From Streptomyces coelicoflavus (GTDB taxonomy: Bacteria > Actinomycetota > Actinomycetes > Streptomycetales > Streptomycetaceae): 64,000 nt of DNA. The notes below the pieces were generated by a model that saw nothing but the letters and a program-made list of their open reading frames with translations, was not told the origin of the DNA and ran no database searches. Shown here piece by piece: positions 41,801-49,141 of the stretch. Both the position numbers and the translations under genes were made by a program. Where the stretch lies: contig NZ_BEWB01000011.1 in assembly GCF_003112555.1 (NCBI RefSeq), positions 186,001-250,000 on the forward strand, written 5' to 3'. The first letter of the stretch is position 1; each line of letters opens with the position of its first letter.

Positions 41801-42881
41801 CGCCGCGCCGCCCGTCCAGCGCGCCGCGGCCACGCCCACCGCGCCGGCACCCTCCGCGACGCGGGACACCACGCCCGGCCCGGCACCCTCCGCCGCGCCG
41901 ACCGCTCCGGCCGCGCGCCCCCCGCGCCGTTCCTCCCTCGGCGCCCCCCTCTCCGTGCCCCCGACCGGCACCGCCCCGCTCGGCCATCGGTCCCCGGCGC
42001 CGACGCCCACGCCCGGACCCGTGACCGACGACCGTACGCCGCCGCCCGTCCAGCGGGCCACCGCGTCGGCCCTCCCGCCGGCGACACCGCTCGCGGCCCC
42101 GCCCTTCACGACGACGGCCGCCTCCTCGGCGGCCCCGGCCACGCTCCCCGTCTCCTTCCCCGCGCCCCCGCACGCGGCCGCCGCCCCCATGGCCGCCGTC
42201 GCACCGACCCTCATGGCGCCCCTCCCCGGCGCCGCCGACGGGCCGCCGAGCACCACCGTCCAGCGCGCCACGGCCCCGCGGCCCGCGCCGGACGGCCCGG
42301 CCACGCGCCCCGCGGTGCAGCGCACCCCCGCCAGGGCCGTGCCGCTGCGCCGCCCCGCGTCCTCCCGCACCGGCGCGGCCCCGCTCCCGGTCGCGCCCCT
42401 CACACCGCCCGCACCGCCCGCGCCGTCGGCGCCCCGTCCGGACCTTCCCGTCGAGACGCAGGCCGCATCCGCCACCGCGGGCGACGGTCTGCCCCCGGTC
42501 CAGCGCCTGTTCGGCCGCGGCGGGCGGGGCGGGCGCACCACCGGTGCCCTGGCCGCGAGCGCGGCGGCCGCCGTGCACGACTCCCTCTCCCGCCTGCGGA
42601 CCCCTTCGTCCCAGCAGACCCCGCAGACCCCGGCCGGACCGCCACCGCCGTACGATCCGCCGCCCCCGTACTCGGCGGGCCCCGCCACGCCGCCCGCGGG
42701 GCAGAACGGCCGGCCGCCCGAGTACACGGCGGTCCCGGCCGGCGGGTTCGACCCGCGTGCTCTCACCGACTTCCAGCTCGACGAACTGGTGCACCGGATC
42801 ATCGGCCGCGTCACCCGCCTCGTCCGCACCGAACTGCGCATGGACCGCGAACGGACCGGCAGACTGCGCGACCCCCGCTGA
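38817..42881 (+). CDS. 1354-residue Pro/Ala/Thr-rich CIS protein with repeated VQR motifs
   Basis: Short conserved ends (MGFLDRLRSRRDGIGGAG and a C-terminal helix, FQLDELVHRIIGRVTRLVRT) enclose about 1250 residues of disordered Pro/Ala/Thr/Gly sequence. More than twenty short [PTA]-[PA]-[VI]-Q-R-[AT] motifs are spread every 20-80 residues, and a near-perfect 52-60-residue tandem repeat covers about residues 382-580. The gene sits inside the structural operon between tube 1 and tube 2, starting at GTG with GTG/TGA spacing of three bases. I know no function. It could be a scaffold, a length determinant or a cargo-binding chain. Confidence 0.75.
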   Translation: MGFLDRLRSRRDGIGGAGSDSGGGDGNGTAPAGSSPAADPGPAAGGSTGGPAGPPPVAVAAWTGLPPIQRATGAARTGVADAGFGGRLPTWQNPSFTGAPSPAVLNPASGDSLLSGAFGTPARPTPSTPLASPAGAPPVQRMPVAPLRAIPADGSAPAAPTGPVPGVRGGSSGLPGASGSRSGASGTRFPAPAPPASAAAASVPPATPVQRAASAGPVSSAAPASTPAQAPLGVRVTPVPPAAAPSPRQALTKVPSGSPAVQRRALPASRRTTARAPESPGTAASSADGDRADPGSAPAGGALPAPPPPVQRAVLPPAAADAPADAPADAAVRPAVPGPGTTPAAGPRHTAHHAPGDGPASSTPVQRAAVRASGATSGPQAQRAARPTDGDATPPPGSTAPGAPAPRTTPQTNPAPAPRTSPPGGLTTPATGAPAGPTAPVQRATRPADGSATGSPARRTAPRTNPAPAPRTSPAADSTAPATGTPAGPTAPVQRTARPTDGSATPAPGSTAPGPPAPRTTPQTNPAPAPRTSPPGGLTTPASGNPAGPGTPVQRTARPTDSSATDSPAPTTSPSADPTAPASGSGSSTRAGFASGAAKGEPPVQRTPARPTSPSPRPAPTPAVGPGATGRAPRTADGATSGLPVQRAASRGSDPASGAGIGAGARPTGRAATPPSAPSPLPSPPAGAPVQRAVSTHQSPGTDGTGGTDGSNGPTTHRPSAAPGADASTDAPVEPTVARADSGRPRTDTAPDAGAPPVQRAVARITPSPGPEGGAPATPGARPTRTTESGTAPEARPAATPPPSAHRPSASPGLPADAQPPVQRKAASPGRTQPSQAPQPPVQRAADGPAGVPSAPSADPAPAPHPGTSETQPAVQRAAQSPAAPTTTARPEPTTPVAPTTPVAPTVAVPLSRPAPGKPSAPAHPVPQRPAQQPPVQRSAAPRRPGLGAPIPSQPADAVRPTPTPATGAPTAMPDVRPTATPAVEAPPATPPVAPAAPPVQRAAATPTAPAPSATRDTTPGPAPSAAPTAPAARPPRRSSLGAPLSVPPTGTAPLGHRSPAPTPTPGPVTDDRTPPPVQRATASALPPATPLAAPPFTTTAASSAAPATLPVSFPAPPHAAAAPMAAVAPTLMAPLPGAADGPPSTTVQRATAPRPAPDGPATRPAVQRTPARAVPLRRPASSRTGAAPLPVAPLTPPAPPAPSAPRPDLPVETQAASATAGDGLPPVQRLFGRGGRGGRTTGALAASAAAAVHDSLSRLRTPSSQQTPQTPAGPPPPYDPPPPYSAGPATPPAGQNGRPPEYTAVPAGGFDPRALTDFQLDELVHRIIGRVTRLVRTELRMDRERTGRLRDPR
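39961..40560 (+). repeat. Tandem repeat (180/156/180 bp) inside the Pro-rich CIS gene
   Basis: Units start at about 39961, 40141, 40297 and 40477 (last one partial) and share long near-identical stretches, for example ACCAACCCCGCCCCCGCGCC. Each encodes one (V)QR(A/T)xRPTDG motif plus a TTPQTNPAPAPRTSP segment. Unit lengths are multiples of three, so expansion or loss keeps the frame. Confidence 0.85.
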
Positions 42882-42904
42882 CCGGACGGCCGCGACCGCC
42901 TCCA

Positions 42905-42944
42905 CCGTCCCTCCGTCCCTCCGTCCCTCCGTCCCTCCGTTCCT
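42905..42944 (+). repeat. Five tandem copies of CCGTCCCT before tube 2
   Basis: Four exact 8-base units and a fifth with one change (CCGTTCCT) fill half of the 85-base gap before the second tube gene. The tract ends about 22 bases from the start codon, so copy-number change could alter its translation or spacing. Confidence 0.9.
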
Positions 42945-42966
42945 ACGACAGAAAGGCCGACCCTCG

Positions 42967-43389
42967 ATGACCCGCAAGGACCCGGGCTCCTCCATCTGGT
43001 TCAGCCTCGCCATCGACGGCGAGAGCCTCGGTTACTTCAACGGGTGCGAGGGCCTGTCGACCCAAGTGGACGTGGAGCAGCGCCAGGAGGGCGGCAACAA
43101 CGGCTTCGTCTGGCAACTGCCCACCCGCGTCACCTTCTCCAACATCAGGCTGACCCGGCCACTGACGCCGGACACGGCGAAGGTCGCCAAGTGGATCTCC
43201 TCCGTGCAGACCGGCATCAAGCGGCCCACCGCTCAGATATCGGCGCTGCGCGCGGACGGGACGCTGGTCGCCCGCTGGGGGCTGATCGACGTCCTGCCCG
43301 TCAGCTGGCAGGGCCCGAGCCTCGACCCCAACAGCCCGTCCGTGGCCAACGAGGTCCTGGAGATCGCCCACCACGGATTCACGGACTGA
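42967..43389 (+). CDS. CIS inner tube protein 2 / tube initiator (Pvc1/Pvc5 family)
   Basis: The 140-residue protein is a second gp19-like tube protein: SSIWFSLAIDGESLGYFNGC, QRQEGGNNGFVWQLPTRVTF, SNIRLTRPLTPDTAKVAKWI, WQGPSLDPNSPSVANEVLEI. In PVC-type systems the tube gene beside the LysM and spike genes makes the first tube ring on the baseplate, so this is probably the initiator. It shares the fold but little sequence with tube 1. Confidence 0.9.
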   Translation: MTRKDPGSSIWFSLAIDGESLGYFNGCEGLSTQVDVEQRQEGGNNGFVWQLPTRVTFSNIRLTRPLTPDTAKVAKWISSVQTGIKRPTAQISALRADGTLVARWGLIDVLPVSWQGPSLDPNSPSVANEVLEIAHHGFTD

Positions 43390-43422
43390 CGGCGCCCGGC
43401 ACCGGCAGAGAGAGGAAGAACC

Positions 43423-44142
43423 ATGGCCAGCAGCAAGGGCGCCGGCAAGAGCCTCGTGCGCGCCAACCTCGCCATCCACGAGCCGCCCACCGGCGACTCC
43501 ACCACCCCCGGAGCGCTGATCCGGAGGTTCGCCTTCGAGTTCAACCCGGCCCAGCTGTCCCTCAGCCAGCGGGCCCAGTGGACGGCGACGCCGACGGCGG
43601 CCGTGCGCAAGGCCGCGAAGCCGCAGTTCATGGGGGCCGAGCCGCGGGAGATGACCCTGGAGATCTTCCTGGACTCCTCGATGAAGCCCGACGGCAACAC
43701 CGTGATGAAGAAGGTCGACTCGCTGCTGCTGTGCTGCGAGGTGACCGCCAAGAGCCTGGCCGCCGACCAGCCGTCGCCGCCCTGGGTGGTCTTCGAGTGG
43801 GGCTCGTTCTCCACGGCCCGCTTCAGCGCCTACGTCGCGTCCATCGAGACCCAGTACACCCTCTTCGGCACCACCGGCGTCCCCATCCGCGCCACCTGCC
43901 AGATGGCGCTGGTGGAGATCCCCGGCCCGACCCCGGGCCAGAACCCGACCTCGGGCGCCCTCACCGCCCAGCGCGTGCACCGGGTCGTCGCGGGGGACTC
44001 CCTCCAGTCGCTGGCCTGGAGCGAGTACGGCAGTGCCAACGCGTGGCGCGTGATCGCCGAGGCCAACGGCATCGACGACCCGAACCACCTGCCGACCGGC
44101 ACCGAACTCATGCTGCCCGCCACCGAGGAGGTGCCTCGCTGA
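43423..44142 (+). CDS. CIS LysM-containing hub protein (Pvc7-like)
   Basis: The 239-residue protein has an N-terminal tail-hub adaptor region (RRFAFEFNPAQLSLSQRAQW, PQFMGAEPREMTLEIFLDSS) and a C-terminal LysM domain (RVHRVVAGDSLQSLAWSEYG, about 190-235). In PVC and T4-like particles this protein links spike and tube; LysM here probably contacts the baseplate rather than peptidoglycan. It ends in a TGATG overlap with the spike gene. Confidence 0.92.
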   Translation: MASSKGAGKSLVRANLAIHEPPTGDSTTPGALIRRFAFEFNPAQLSLSQRAQWTATPTAAVRKAAKPQFMGAEPREMTLEIFLDSSMKPDGNTVMKKVDSLLLCCEVTAKSLAADQPSPPWVVFEWGSFSTARFSAYVASIETQYTLFGTTGVPIRATCQMALVEIPGPTPGQNPTSGALTAQRVHRVVAGDSLQSLAWSEYGSANAWRVIAEANGIDDPNHLPTGTELMLPATEEVPR

Positions 44143-46055
44143 TGGTGCGTCCCTCCTTCTCCAGCATCGTCGAGGTGAAGATCGGCGGCGCCAAGCTGCC
44201 CGACACCATCGCCCCGATGCTCACCGACGGCTGGGTCGACCAGGGCGTCAACGTCCCGGCGGCGTTCCGCCTCACCTTCCGCGACCCCTACCACCGGCTC
44301 CTCGGCAAGCTGAACGTGCAGTTCGGCACCAAGGTCGTCATCACCCCGATCGCCGACGGGCACGGCAAGGGAAACCCCCTGCTGACCGGCGAGGTCACCG
44401 GCCTGGAGACCGACTACGACGGCACCGGCAGCTTCACCGTCATCCGGGGCTACGACTACGGGCACCGGCTGATGCGCCAGCGCCGGGTGGCCGCGTACCG
44501 CAACCAGAAGGCCTCCGACATCGCCCGCAAGCTCGTCGCCATGGACGGCGTGCCCATCGGCCGCATCCAGCCGACGAAGGGCATGTACGGGTTCATCAGC
44601 CAGTCCAACGTCACCGACTGGGACTTCCTGTCCCGGCTGGCCGACGAGAACAAGATGGTCATGTACCTGGACTCCAGGGGGAAGTTCCGGTTCGTCACGC
44701 CGAAGCCGTCTGCCGGCGCGCCGTCCCCGAACACGGACGGCGACAAGAGCGCCTTCGTCCTCCAGGCCGGCCACGACATCCTGCGGCTGCGGGCCGCCGT
44801 GACCGCCGCCGACCAGATCGGCAAGGTCGAGTCGCGCGGCTGGAACGTGACCACCAAGAAGAAGATCACCGAGCTCGCGCCCGCCACCACCGACCCCGGC
44901 ATCAGCATCGGCTCGACCCCCGGGACGGCCGCGGGCAAGTTCAAGCCCGGCAAACTCGTCGAGACCGCCAACCCCTACGACAAGCAGGACGAGGTCCAGC
45001 ACGCCGCGAAGGCCCTGGCCGCCGACGTCACCTCCTCCTTCGCCGAGCTGGAGGTCGCCGCCCACGGCCACCCCGACCTGCGGCCCGGCGTCCCCGTCGC
45101 CCTCGCCGACGTCGGCAAGCCCTTCGAGGGCAAGTACACCGTCACCTCGGTGCGCCACCACTTCGGCGACGGCGTCGCCTACGAGTCCTGGATCACGGTC
45201 AGCGGCCGCCAGTGGCGCTCCCTGTACGGACTCGCCTCGGGCGGCAGCGGCGGCACGGACCCGTCGAGCGCCACCCGGCTGCCCAGCGTCGCCAACGCCA
45301 TCGTCACCGACGTACAGGACCCCCTCAAACAGGGCAGGGTCAAGCTCCAGTTCCCGTGGCTGGACGACACCTACGTCAGCGACTGGGCGCGCAGCGTGCA
45401 GATGGGCGGCGTGGCCGGCGGCGGTGTCTTCCCCATGGACGTCGGCGACGAGGTGCTGGTCGCCTTCGACCGGGGGGCGCTGGACCACCCGTTCGTGATC
45501 GGCGGCCTCTACAACGGCCGGGACGTGCCGACCAAGAGTGACGTGCCCCTGCACGACGGCCTGAAGAAGAAGGCGGTGCGGCACACCCTGTCCGACCGTC
45601 AGGGCAACCGGGTCGACCTGCTCAGCCAGCGCACCGGGGGGCGCAAGCAGGGCGTCCGGATCGCCAGCGGCAACGACAAGCTGACCATCAACCTCGACCG
45701 CACCAAGACCGAGATCACCGTCGACAGCAAGGGCTCCGTCAGCATCACCGGCAGCCGCTCGGTGTCGGTGGAGGCGGGCATGAACCTCACGCTGGAGGGC
45801 CGCCGTTCGGTGACGATCAGGAGCGGCGGACCCCTCAACCTGGAGGGCAAGGGCATCGTCAACCTCAAGTCGCTCGGCGGTGTGGTCGCGGTGAACGCGC
45901 TGGGCGGCGCCCTGAACCTGACGTCGGCCGGTGCCGCGACCCTCACCGCCACCGGCCTCGCGACGATCACGGCGGCCAACACGAAGATCACCGGCGGCAA
46001 GCTCGACCTCTACGGCGGCTTCTTCGTCAACGAGATCAAGTACCCCTTCGGATGA
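44142..46055 (+). CDS. CIS spike protein, VgrG/Pvc8-like
   Basis: The 637-residue protein has the gp27-like domain (FSSIVEVKIGGAKLPDTIAP, AYRNQKASDIARKLVAMDGV, WDFLSRLADENKMVMYLDSR), an OB-fold (DVQDPLKQGRVKLQFPWLDD, PMDVGDEVLVAFDRGALDHP) and a gp5-like triple beta-helix (KTEITVDSKGSVSITGSRSV, TLEGRRSVTIRSGGPLNLEG). The trimer forms the membrane-piercing spike. No lysozyme domain is inserted. No separate PAAR tip gene is seen, so the end of the beta-helix may serve as the tip. Confidence 0.94.
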   Translation: MVRPSFSSIVEVKIGGAKLPDTIAPMLTDGWVDQGVNVPAAFRLTFRDPYHRLLGKLNVQFGTKVVITPIADGHGKGNPLLTGEVTGLETDYDGTGSFTVIRGYDYGHRLMRQRRVAAYRNQKASDIARKLVAMDGVPIGRIQPTKGMYGFISQSNVTDWDFLSRLADENKMVMYLDSRGKFRFVTPKPSAGAPSPNTDGDKSAFVLQAGHDILRLRAAVTAADQIGKVESRGWNVTTKKKITELAPATTDPGISIGSTPGTAAGKFKPGKLVETANPYDKQDEVQHAAKALAADVTSSFAELEVAAHGHPDLRPGVPVALADVGKPFEGKYTVTSVRHHFGDGVAYESWITVSGRQWRSLYGLASGGSGGTDPSSATRLPSVANAIVTDVQDPLKQGRVKLQFPWLDDTYVSDWARSVQMGGVAGGGVFPMDVGDEVLVAFDRGALDHPFVIGGLYNGRDVPTKSDVPLHDGLKKKAVRHTLSDRQGNRVDLLSQRTGGRKQGVRIASGNDKLTINLDRTKTEITVDSKGSVSITGSRSVSVEAGMNLTLEGRRSVTIRSGGPLNLEGKGIVNLKSLGGVVAVNALGGALNLTSAGAATLTATGLATITAANTKITGGKLDLYGGFFVNEIKYPFG

Positions 46056-46113
46056 CCGCACCTCGCACGACGGCACTTCGCACGACCGCACCTCGCACGA
46101 CGGCACTTCGCAC
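46054..46113 (+). repeat. Tandem 30-bp repeat (two copies, each two 15-bp halves) before the gp25 gene
   Basis: Units 46054-46083 and 46084-46113 are identical; each consists of GACCGCACCTCGCAC and GACGGCACTTCGCAC. The tract begins inside the spike stop codon and fills most of the 91-base gap before gp25. In the gp25 frame it would read DRTSHDGTSH repeated, without a stop, but ATG 46147 with its own ribosome site is the better start. Confidence 0.9.
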
Positions 46114-46146
46114 GAGCAGAACACGGAAAGGGAAGGTGGCCCCCTG

Positions 46147-46608
46147 ATGGCCGAACAGTTCGTCGGCTCCGGCTGGTCGTTCCCCCTGCGCATCGGCCCC
46201 ACCGGCGGCATCGCCCTGGTCAGCGGCGAGCAGGAGATCGAGGAGGCCATGCAGCTGGTGCTGGCCACCGCCCCCGGCGAGCGGCCGATGCGCCCCGAGT
46301 TCGGCTGCGCCATCCACGACCTGGTCTTCGCCCCGGTCAACGAGCAGACCGCCGGCCGCATCCAGCACGAGGTGCTCGTCAGCCTCGACCGCTGGGAGCC
46401 GCGCATCGAGGTCCACGAGGTCGACGTCAGCGCCGGCGACGACCGGAGCGTCCTCTACATCGACGTGCGCTACTCGATCCGCGGCACCAACAACCCGCGC
46501 AGCCTCGTCTTCCCCTTCTACGTCATCCCCTCCCACGACGAGCCGGACCTCCCCGACGGTACGGCCGGCCCCGCGGGCCCGGCGGGTTCTCCCGAAAGCG
46601 ATCGCTGA
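46147..46608 (+). CDS. CIS baseplate wedge protein, gp25-like (Pvc9)
   Basis: The 153-residue protein is a GPW/gp25 domain: GWSFPLRIGPTGGIALVSGE, EEAMQLVLATAPGERPMRPE, FGCAIHDLVFAPVNEQTAGR, WEPRIEVHEVDV. Gp25 forms the ring where the sheath attaches to the baseplate and sets off contraction. A low-complexity C-terminus (DGTAGPAGPAGSPESDR) is extra to the fold. The stop overlaps the next ATG as TGATG. Confidence 0.94.
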   Translation: MAEQFVGSGWSFPLRIGPTGGIALVSGEQEIEEAMQLVLATAPGERPMRPEFGCAIHDLVFAPVNEQTAGRIQHEVLVSLDRWEPRIEVHEVDVSAGDDRSVLYIDVRYSIRGTNNPRSLVFPFYVIPSHDEPDLPDGTAGPAGPAGSPESDR

Positions 46609-48566
46609 TGCCCCTGCCCTCCCCCAACCTCGACGACCGCCGCTTCCAGCAGTTCGTCGACGACGCCAAGCGCTACATCCAGCAGCGCGCCCCGGAGTGG
46701 ACCGACCACAACGTCTCCGACCCCGGCATCACCCTCGTCGAGACGCTCGCCCACATGGCCGACCAGATCGTCTACCGCCTCAACCGGGTGCCGGAGAAGA
46801 ACCACCTCGCCTTCCTCGACCTCGTCGGCATCACCCTGTTCCCGCCGTCCGCGGCCCGCACCGACGTCACGTTCTGGCTGTCCGCGCCGCAGGAGGACGC
46901 CATCCTGGTGCCCGTCGGCACCGAGGTCGCCACCCTGCGCACCGAGCGGGACGAGGCGATCGTGTTCAGCACCACCGGCGACCTCACCGTCGTCCCGTGC
47001 GAACTCGGCCACCTGGTCGTGCAGCACAGCGGCCAGGCCGTCACCGACCGCACCACCGACCTCGCCGAGGGCAAGGACCTGATGTGCTTCGCCGAGGCCC
47101 CCGCGCCCGGCGACTGCATGCTCATCGGCCTCAGCAACGCCGTCCCCCACTGCGCGCTCGCCCTCGAACTCGACAGCCGCGTCGACGGTGTCGGCGTCGA
47201 CCCCCGCCAGCCGCCGCTGGTGTGGGAGGCCTGGACCGAGGACGGCTGGCAGCCCTGCGAGGTCGACCGGGACGGCACCGGCGGCCTCAACCGCCCCGGC
47301 GACATCGTCCTCCACGTGCCCGGCGGTCACGTGCTGTCCCGCAACGGCGGCCACGAGGCCGGCTGGATCCGCTGCCGGGTCACCGACCCGCTGCCCGGCC
47401 AGCCCTTCTACACCACCTCGCCGACCATCCGCTCCGCCGAGGCCTACACGATCGGCGGCACCACCGGCACCGTCCACGCCGAAACCGTCCGCGACGAGGC
47501 CCTCGGCGAGTCCACGGGCCTGCCCGGCCAGCGCCTCAGGCTCGAACACGCCCCCGTCGTCGCCGACGACCCGCCCGTCCTCCTCCAGACCGCCGACGAC
47601 GACGGCTGGCAGGACTGGCAGGTCGTCCCGCACTTCGCCGGCTCCCGCCCCGACGACCACCACATCACCCTCGACGCCGCCACCGGCGAGATCGCCTTCG
47701 GCCCCGCCGTCCGCGAGGCCGACGGCACCCTGCGCCAGTACGGCACCGTCGCCCCCAAGGGCGCCGTCATCCGCGCCCTCCGCTACCGCACCGGCGGGGG
47801 CAGGGCAGGCAACGTGGCGCGCGGCGCCGTACAGGTGCTGCGCACCTCGATCCCGTACGTCTCCGAGGTCGTCAACCGCGAGGCCGCCCGGGGCGGCGTC
47901 GACGGCGAGACCGTCCAGGAGGCGAAGCTGCGGGCGCCGATCACGCTGCGCGCCCAGGAACGCGCCGTCACCCTGCGCGACTACGAGGAACTCGCCCGCC
48001 GCGCCGCCCCCGAGACCGCCCGCATCACCTGCCTGGAGGGCGAGGAGAACGAGTACGGCGCCCACGCCGTCCGCGTCCTCGTCGTCCCGCAGGCCGTCCC
48101 CGACCCCGGCGGACGCCTGCGCTTCGAGCAACTCGTCCCCGGTGACGCCCTGCTGAGCCGCATCACCCGCCACCTCGACGAACGCCGCCTCATCGGGACC
48201 CGCCTGTCCGTGGGGCCGCCCTACTACCAGGGCGTCACCGTCGTCGCCACCGTCCACGCCTTCCGCGACGTCGACGCCGACCGCGTGCGCCGCCAGACCC
48301 ACGACGCCCTCTACCGCCACCTCGACCCGCTCACCGGCGGCGCCGACGGCAGGGGCTGGCCCTTCGGGCGCCCCGTGCAGTCCGGCGAGGTCTTCGCCGT
48401 CCTCCAGCGCGTGCCCGGCGTCGAACTCGTCGACGAGGTCGTCCTGCACCCGGCCGACCCCCTCACCGGCAAGCGCGGCGACCCCACCGACCGCATCGAC
48501 CTCGAAGCACCCGCCCTGGTGTTCTCCTACGACCACCGGGTCCGCGTGATCGGGGACGGCGCGTGA
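46608..48566 (+). CDS. CIS baseplate J-like protein (Pvc11 family)
   Basis: The 652-residue protein matches putative baseplate assembly proteins of the gpJ/gp6 type: PEWTDHNVSDPGITLVETLA at the N-terminus, TFWLSAPQEDAILVPVGTEV, YRTGGGRAGNVARGAVQVLR and RAQERAVTLRDYEELARRAA with ARITCLEGEENEYG. These form the wedges of the baseplate around the hub. The gene is coupled to gp25 by TGATG and to the next gene by a GTGA overlap. Confidence 0.92.
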   Translation: MPLPSPNLDDRRFQQFVDDAKRYIQQRAPEWTDHNVSDPGITLVETLAHMADQIVYRLNRVPEKNHLAFLDLVGITLFPPSAARTDVTFWLSAPQEDAILVPVGTEVATLRTERDEAIVFSTTGDLTVVPCELGHLVVQHSGQAVTDRTTDLAEGKDLMCFAEAPAPGDCMLIGLSNAVPHCALALELDSRVDGVGVDPRQPPLVWEAWTEDGWQPCEVDRDGTGGLNRPGDIVLHVPGGHVLSRNGGHEAGWIRCRVTDPLPGQPFYTTSPTIRSAEAYTIGGTTGTVHAETVRDEALGESTGLPGQRLRLEHAPVVADDPPVLLQTADDDGWQDWQVVPHFAGSRPDDHHITLDAATGEIAFGPAVREADGTLRQYGTVAPKGAVIRALRYRTGGGRAGNVARGAVQVLRTSIPYVSEVVNREAARGGVDGETVQEAKLRAPITLRAQERAVTLRDYEELARRAAPETARITCLEGEENEYGAHAVRVLVVPQAVPDPGGRLRFEQLVPGDALLSRITRHLDERRLIGTRLSVGPPYYQGVTVVATVHAFRDVDADRVRRQTHDALYRHLDPLTGGADGRGWPFGRPVQSGEVFAVLQRVPGVELVDEVVLHPADPLTGKRGDPTDRIDLEAPALVFSYDHRVRVIGDGA

Positions 48567-49141
48567 CGACCGCCCCCGCCTCCCGCCGGGGCTCCGTCGA
48601 CGGACTCGGCTCCTCCCTGCCCATCGGCTCGATGCTGCCCGCCGTCTTCGCCGACGACGACCTCGCCCTGCGCTTCGTCGGCGGGCTCGACGACGTCCTC
48701 GCGCCCATCCTCAGCGTCCTGGACTGCCTCGACACCTACTTCGACCCCGCGCTCACCCCGGCCGACTTCGCCCAGTGGCTCGGCACCTGGGTCGGCGCCG
48801 AGACCGACGGCACCGAACCCGAGGCCCGGCTGCGCGCCGCCGTCGCCGCCGCCGCCCGGCTGCACCGTGTGCGCGGCACCCGGCAGGGGCTGGCCGAGGC
48901 CGTACGGCTGGCCTTCGGCGTCGCACCGGAGATCACCGAGAGCGGCGGCGCCGACTGGAACGCCCGTCCCCTCGGCCCCTTCCCCGGCCGTCCCCGCCCG
49001 TACCTGCACGTCGCCCTCCGGCTGCCCGACCCGAAACCGGCCGACACCCATCGCCTGGACACCCTCGTCGCCGCCGCCCGCCCCGCCCACATGCCCTACA
49101 CGGTCGAAGTGACCGCCTCCGAAAGGACCCCGGAGAGATGA
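48563..49141 (+). CDS. CIS baseplate tail protein, gpI-like (Pvc12 family)
   Basis: The 192-residue protein has the P2 gpI-type signature: LALRFVGGLDDVLAPILSVL, LDTYFDPALTPADFAQWLGT, LHRVRGTRQGLAEAVRLAFG. In PVC it completes the wedge with Pvc11. It is much shorter than Pvc12, which is common in reduced CIS. Its stop overlaps the start of the cisA-like gene (ATGA). Confidence 0.88.
   Translation: MTTAPASRRGSVDGLGSSLPIGSMLPAVFADDDLALRFVGGLDDVLAPILSVLDCLDTYFDPALTPADFAQWLGTWVGAETDGTEPEARLRAAVAAAARLHRVRGTRQGLAEAVRLAFGVAPEITESGGADWNARPLGPFPGRPRPYLHVALRLPDPKPADTHRLDTLVAAARPAHMPYTVEVTASERTPER

Noticed and set aside
38702..42841. A 1379-codon open frame on the minus strand opposite the VQR protein
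   Set aside because: Its composition (Ala/Gly/Arg/Val) is the complement of a Pro/Ala/Thr-rich gene. The plus-strand frame has conserved ends, operon overlaps and repeated motifs; the minus frame has none.
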